Source: DATKYQ01 sp964640665 (lineage in GTDB: Bacteria; Myxococcota; B64-G9). From it: a stretch of DNA of 64,000 bases. This document shows, piece by piece, positions 60,331-64,000 of this stretch. The translations under genes were made by a program, and so were the position numbers. Within the stretch, counting starts at the first letter, position 1, and each line of letters opens with the position of its first letter. The stretch is taken from NCBI GenBank assembly GCA_964640665.1, contig CAZXHT010000007.1, positions 1 through 64,000 of the forward strand, read 5' to 3'. The notes under the pieces are model-generated. The model worked only from the letters and a program-made list of their open reading frames with translations, was not told the DNA's origin and searched no databases.

Positions 60331-60639
60331 ATGGTCCGCGTACCCACTCATCGTGAGCCGACTCATCCGGGCGAGATGCTTGTCGAAGAGTTTCTGAAGC
60401 CGATGAAACTTTCCCAGCGCGACCTTGCCAACGGCATCCGCGTGCCTTACCAGCGGGTGAACGAGTTGGTCAACAAGCGTCGCGGAATAACTCCCGCTAC
60501 CGCCTTACGGTTGGCAAAATACTTCGGCACCTCTGCGGCCTTCTGGATGAACCTGCAGCTGCGGTGGGAATTGTACCATGCGGCGCAGTCTGAGGCGGGT
60601 GCGCTTCGGAAGATTCAATGCGTTCAAAAAGCCAGTTGA
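60331..60639 (+). CDS. higA: HigA-family antitoxin
   Basis: This 102-residue protein is an XRE-type helix-turn-helix protein with the HigA start REPTHPGEMLVEEFL, and LSQRDLANGIRVPYQRVNEL plus TALRLAKYFGTSAAFWMNLQ. It binds HigB and the shared promoter. A GGAGG site lies before the ATG, 19 bp after the toxin stop. Confidence 0.92.
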   Translation: MVRVPTHREPTHPGEMLVEEFLKPMKLSQRDLANGIRVPYQRVNELVNKRRGITPATALRLAKYFGTSAAFWMNLQLRWELYHAAQSEAGALRKIQCVQKAS

Positions 60640-60720
60640 AGGCCGTTTGCGGACTTGAGAGAACAACCGGGACGGAGTGAAAAAAGAGCGACCGGTTCCG
60701 TGCGAGATCCGGTGGTTTGG

Positions 60721-60980
60721 TTATTTGCGCCGACTTCGTTTTTGAATAGTTGGCGGGCTCCCGACGCCGATGGTACATGACCCAACCCCGTCCGACGCAC
60801 CGCGGCCACCTTCGACAGACCCAGGTAATCGGGTGCGGGGTCGATCAGATCGTCCTGCTCCCCGTAGGCGTAGTAGCGGTACGAACTCCAGGCATAATCC
60901 TTGGCCTTTCGCACCATGCCTGCCCGTACCGGGTTCAGGTCGATGTAACGCATGGTGCATAGAAAACGCCGGCCGTTCTG
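60721..60980 (-). pseudogene. Third RAYT transposase remnant
   Basis: The minus strand reads FLCTMRYIDLNPVRAGMV, then WSSYRYYAYGEQDDLIDP and DYLGLS: the second half of a Y1 transposase including its Tyr. After about 60792 a frameshift separates this from a tail reading TIQKRSRRK with a stop at 60721. The N-terminal half with HxH is missing. The remaining bases between 60640 and 61163 show no gene or clear inverted repeat. Confidence 0.75.
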
Positions 60981-61163
60981 GATGACCGGAGTGCGGGCCC
61001 GGTCCGTCCCTGGTTTTCCTTCGTCCAGATCGGACACCACTGGAAGCTATCCATCAAGAAGTGAGTGGTCTAAACAGCCTAAAGAAGGCCCCCGATACGT
61101 CGTAATACCAATAACATGATGCCACTCCCTATGCTATCGACCCCTTTTACCCGTTACGCGAAT

Positions 61164-63038
61164 TTACGTAATCCCCATCAATTCTAGCAGCTTCAACGCG
61201 TTGGTGGTAGGCGCCACTCCATCTTTTAGCTTGTAGTCGAACACCATCTTCGAGCCCTCCCCTGTCTCCTCATAAGACTCGCTGAAGTGGAAAGGACGGC
61301 ATTCTTCCGAGAGTTCCTCGGCATCCGCTAAGCTGAGGTCGTGGGTGGCGATGGCACCAATCGCCCCCAGCTCCATCAGGTGGCTGATCACCCTTTTCGC
61401 CGCCACATGGCGCTCGGAAACGTTAGTGCCAAGCAGAATCTCATCGAACAGGTAGAGCACAGCCCGGTCTCCGTCTTGGCTTTGGTCCCGGGCCAGGTTC
61501 ACGATTTCCTTGATCCTTTGCAGTTCGGCCATGAAGTAGGACACCCCGTCCTCGAGAACATCGTGGATCCGGAAGCTGGTGCCCAACGCCAAGCTGGACA
61601 TCCGGAACGACCGTGCGCACACTGGTCCGCCCGCCTGAGCCAGCACCGCGTTCATCCCTACGGCCCTCAACAAAGTGCTTTTTCCGGACATGTTCGAGCC
61701 GGTGATCAGAAGAAACGATCCACTCGGGCCGATGGTCACGTCGTTCACCACGCAGGCGTCCGGATGCAACAAGGGATGCCCGATGCCTATGGCCTCCAGG
61801 CGTGTGCCGCCGTCATCCAGGATTTCGGGCACCGCCCAGTCGGGGTGGTCGCGCTCGAGCCCGGCCAGGACGCATAGGGTTTCGATCTCTCCCAGGGCAC
61901 TGAGCCAACCCCGGGCTCGTCTTCCCGCCTGGCGCTGCCAACCTTCGAGAGCACAAAGTACGTGGACATCCCAGAAGAAGAACGCCTCGAGCAGGAAGTG
62001 AATCATGTAGTAACGGGCCTCGGCATAGCCGTTGAACTTGTCGAGCCGCTTCAGCTGCCGGTGGGCGGATACTCCCTCGGCCTCCATAGACTTCTTCAAG
62101 GTGGAGAGCCTCCCGGAATTTAAAGGCGCTTCGCCCACCAACCGGAACAGATTCGCGTACACTCCGAATGCGCGGCTGCTCCAGTCGACGCGCCCCAGGA
62201 TGCTTCTGATCCGCCCGCCCACGGCCCTGCAAAAGATCAGGCTGGCGGTTGCCAGGGCGATCCAGGGCGTTGCGGTCAAGAACCCGGCAATGTTCAGCCC
62301 CAGCAGGGCGAACGTGATTAAAGGCACCACGCGGGCGGTCCAGACCAACCAGCCGCGCCCCGGCAACCAGGACCGGCCTTCGGCCCATTTCAGAAACGGT
62401 TCCATGTCGCGGGCCGATACAGGCAGGCCCCTGCCCGCGAGTTCCAATTCCTGGCGCCAGTCGAGCAATGGGGCCAACTCGCCCACTGCTTTTTGCCTCT
62501 CGCGGATGGTGTCAGGATCCGCCGGATCGAGCAGCCATTCGACCATGACCGACCTCCCGGCCGGCATACGGGGCAGGCCGAGCAGGCGGAGCAGGGAGGC
62601 CCGGTTTTCTTCCCGGTGGAACAGATCGAGATCCCGGGCGACCGGGTGATCGGCTTGGTCCAACGGGACAATCGGAGCCGGCAGCTGGTCCCATTTGCGC
62701 TCCAGCCTGAGCGCGGCTTCTTCGTTGATCTCGACCAGAGCCCTGTGCCGTCTGGAAGCCCGGATGACATTGTCGTGAAGTCTCGCCACCAGGAAGAAAA
62801 CGGCGATGCCCAGACCGCTAAGCCCCAGGGGCCAGACTTCAACCCTGGACAGGTCCCACAGGCCGGCGAGGAGCAGGGCTGCTATCCCGAGGGCGATGAT
62901 CATGCGCACGAGCGAAAACCGGCTGGAGCGCTTTTCGAGTTCCTGGTGGAGGCTGCGGTTGTGCTCGATGCGCCCCGCGTAGAGTTTACGTATCTTGTCG
63001 CTCAGGGGAATCCGGTCCCCGTGTTCTTGCTCGGTCAT
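61164..63038 (-). CDS. Membrane-anchored MutS-like ATPase
   Basis: This 624-residue protein has the MutS domain V ATPase at its C-terminus: Walker A GSNMSGKSTLLRA near residue 447, Walker B YLFDEILLGTN near 527 and the ATHDLSLAD segment. The N-terminal half lacks the mismatch-recognition domains and contains two pairs of hydrophobic segments (SLVRMIIALGIAALLLAGLW; WLVWTARVVPLITFALLGLN). Such proteins are distinct from repair MutS; their role is unclear. The ATG at 63038 has AAGGAAG upstream. It ends a three-gene minus-strand series. Confidence 0.88.
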   Translation of the reverse strand: MTEQEHGDRIPLSDKIRKLYAGRIEHNRSLHQELEKRSSRFSLVRMIIALGIAALLLAGLWDLSRVEVWPLGLSGLGIAVFFLVARLHDNVIRASRRHRALVEINEEAALRLERKWDQLPAPIVPLDQADHPVARDLDLFHREENRASLLRLLGLPRMPAGRSVMVEWLLDPADPDTIRERQKAVGELAPLLDWRQELELAGRGLPVSARDMEPFLKWAEGRSWLPGRGWLVWTARVVPLITFALLGLNIAGFLTATPWIALATASLIFCRAVGGRIRSILGRVDWSSRAFGVYANLFRLVGEAPLNSGRLSTLKKSMEAEGVSAHRQLKRLDKFNGYAEARYYMIHFLLEAFFFWDVHVLCALEGWQRQAGRRARGWLSALGEIETLCVLAGLERDHPDWAVPEILDDGGTRLEAIGIGHPLLHPDACVVNDVTIGPSGSFLLITGSNMSGKSTLLRAVGMNAVLAQAGGPVCARSFRMSSLALGTSFRIHDVLEDGVSYFMAELQRIKEIVNLARDQSQDGDRAVLYLFDEILLGTNVSERHVAAKRVISHLMELGAIGAIATHDLSLADAEELSEECRPFHFSESYEETGEGSKMVFDYKLKDGVAPTTNALKLLELMGIT

Positions 63039-63089
63039 CGGGTTGCTTCCTTCCGGATGGAGTGTGCCTTGCACCGTGAGTTTTGGCAA

Positions 63090-63467
63090 CTACAGGGGCA
63101 CTGGCTGCAATGGCACACAGATGTCCTTCACCTTGAGTGACATATCTCGTCGGTTGAGCATCGGCTGTCGCAGGCACTTGAATCCATCGGGGCAATCGGA
63201 ATCATCATCGCAGGTCGTGGTGCAGTACCGGTAGGGCTGCGCCCGGGTCTGAATGCAAAAGGTCCCGAACCCGAAACAATCCCAGTTGTCCGAACACTCC
63301 TCCCCAACCCCCTTGCCGAACACAAACCACAGCAGAAACGCGGCCAACAGCAGGATCGATACGATCACAGCCAGCTTCACATGCGGTTTCTTCATAAACC
63401 TTTGAATATCCACGAACCGAGGGTCCTCCTGTGGGTCATCATCCAGCGTCGTGAAGTTTCTTGGCAT
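63090..63467 (-). CDS. Single-pass membrane protein with Cys-rich domain
   Basis: This 125-residue protein has a short N-terminal tail, a transmembrane helix (VKLAVIVSILLLAAFLLWFV), then an extracytoplasmic region with eight Cys (GEECSDNWDCFGFGTFCIQT, YCTTTCDDDSDCPDGFKC), similar to the small disulfide modules of myxobacterial surface proteins. The ATG at 63467 overlaps the upstream gene by 29 bp. Function unknown. Confidence 0.7.
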   Translation of the reverse strand: MPRNFTTLDDDPQEDPRFVDIQRFMKKPHVKLAVIVSILLLAAFLLWFVFGKGVGEECSDNWDCFGFGTFCIQTRAQPYRYCTTTCDDDSDCPDGFKCLRQPMLNRRDMSLKVKDICVPLQPVPL

Positions 63468-63900
63468 CGTCCCGATCCATGACCTTGGCCTCGACAACGA
63501 TATGGCCCCACCCGCCGCATTGGACGCCCACGTCGAAGCAGCCCGCGCGTTTGAAGCAGAGCCGGTTGAGATCGATCCCGGCATACCAAAGTTCGTGGAT
63601 GGCGTAAATCATCTGGCCCATGACCGGCAGCGCAAAGGCTCACACCTTCGAGGGCAACATCTTGGTTAGCAGGTTCCCGTCGCCGGAGAAGAAGAACTTT
63701 GTGCCCACTTTATGCTGGCTGTTGCAACCCTTTGAATCCACGACCTCGAATACGATGGTTTTGCCCGTCATGTCGACGGCGGTTCTCATCACCTTTGCGT
63801 TCCTGGGATCCTTTTTGAAAAGCTCGATCTCCGCATCGGAGTACACCAGACGCTCTTTCATCATCTCCCACAACTGATCCGGTACTTTCTCCTCAGCCAT
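63439..63900 (-). CDS. Small Cys-rich protein with in-frame TGA: candidate selenoprotein (or nonsense mutant)
   Basis: From the ATG at 63900 (preceded by AGGAGG) the frame runs to a TGA at 63642-63640 and then continues in the same frame to 63439, 153 residues if the TGA is read. The two halves together look like one protein: TIVFEVVDSKGCNSQHKVGT, then LPSKV-[TGA]-AFALPVMGQMIY, then CFDVGVQCGGWGHIVVEA. The arrangement resembles the small Cys-rich TIGR04076-type family, where I recall a Cys before a W/F-A motif at this point. A hairpin with a GGTC-containing loop begins 9 nt after the TGA (63630-63613), in the position of a bacterial SECIS. Alternatives: a plain stop, or two separate genes with an ATG at 63621. 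Confidence 0.5.
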
Positions 63901-63933
63901 ATCCAACCTCCTCTCGAAACAGAATTTGTATTT

Positions 63934-64000
63934 TTACCCACTAGCCACTACCACCTTCCAAACGGCGTCGGCGATCTTAACTCCTTCCTTCCGGCCATGT
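63934..64000 (-). CDS. C-terminal end of a gene running off the window
   Basis: The minus-strand frame reads GRKEGVKIADAVWKVVVASG and then TAA at 63936-63934, with the 5' part beyond base 64000. The composition is protein-like and lies 34 bp upstream of the candidate selenoprotein gene on the same strand. Too little is present to name it. Confidence 0.35.
   Translation of the reverse strand, partial: HGRKEGVKIADAVWKVVVASG

Overview
The window is GC-rich, densely coded bacterial DNA. It carries several families typical of myxobacteria and related deltaproteobacterial lineages: Cys-rich CGDG/EQCDDGN (DUF4215-like) and MopE-like lipoproteins, an SUMF1/FGE-type lipoprotein, a PEGA-tailed Ser/Thr kinase, PilZ proteins, a coiled-coil/TPR protein and a multiheme cytochrome with an outer-membrane barrel. 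An uncultivated Myxococcota-like or deltaproteobacterial Gram-negative is the best guess. The taxon is inference. I saw no rRNA, tRNA or CRISPR array.

Layout. 1-3422: a RAYT (Y1 transposase) element with 29-bp terminal inverted repeats and an exact 1097-bp tandem duplication, abutting a truncated lipoprotein-like gene. 3467-4669: two toxin-antitoxin (TA) modules, HicAB and BrnT/CopG. 4749-9206: small membrane protein, proS, a cinA remnant, aldehyde:ferredoxin oxidoreductase and a zinc-ribbon membrane protein. 9235-19231: Ser/Thr kinase, TPR protein, two large Cys-rich lipoproteins and an HtrA protease. 19444-23511: tight operon of Fe-alcohol dehydrogenase, HAD hydrolase, class I glutamine amidotransferase and an organophosphate-type transporter. 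23578-24179: Phd/RelE module. 24202-29532: serA, PilZ, thpR, recA, recX and pilT.

29611-34541 (minus strand): response regulator, CheX-like protein, tatA, tatB, outer-membrane barrel, 13-heme cytochrome and Ig-like lipoprotein, possibly one long operon. 34719-39157: an envelope protein and a three-gene cyclic-nucleotide-binding/WD40/response-regulator operon.

39224-48166 is an accessory island flanked by exact 207-bp direct repeats. It holds a second HicAB, a 1641-residue secreted metzincin-like metalloprotease, two paralogous Cys-rich lipoproteins, decayed copies of the protease tail, and a second RAYT element with 23-bp imperfect inverted repeats. Without the island, the genes at 39157 (minus) and 48442 (plus) would be close divergent neighbours.

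48442-64000: lipase-like lipoprotein, two small envelope proteins, a PilZ-TM-AMIN fusion, a VKOR-DsbA fusion, an MFS transporter, a coiled-coil/TPR protein, an acyl-CoA dehydrogenase, a nitroreductase, HigBA, a third RAYT remnant, and a minus-strand operon ending in a membrane MutS-like ATPase. The first complete gene of that operon has an in-frame TGA that may encode selenocysteine.

Most notable: the repeat-flanked island with its protease/lipoprotein pairs, the candidate selenoprotein, the tatAB-barrel-cytochrome cluster, and a recurring arrangement in which an ATG lies 7-8 nt after a good -10 box, suggesting leaderless mRNAs for three toxin genes and the PilZ-AMIN gene.
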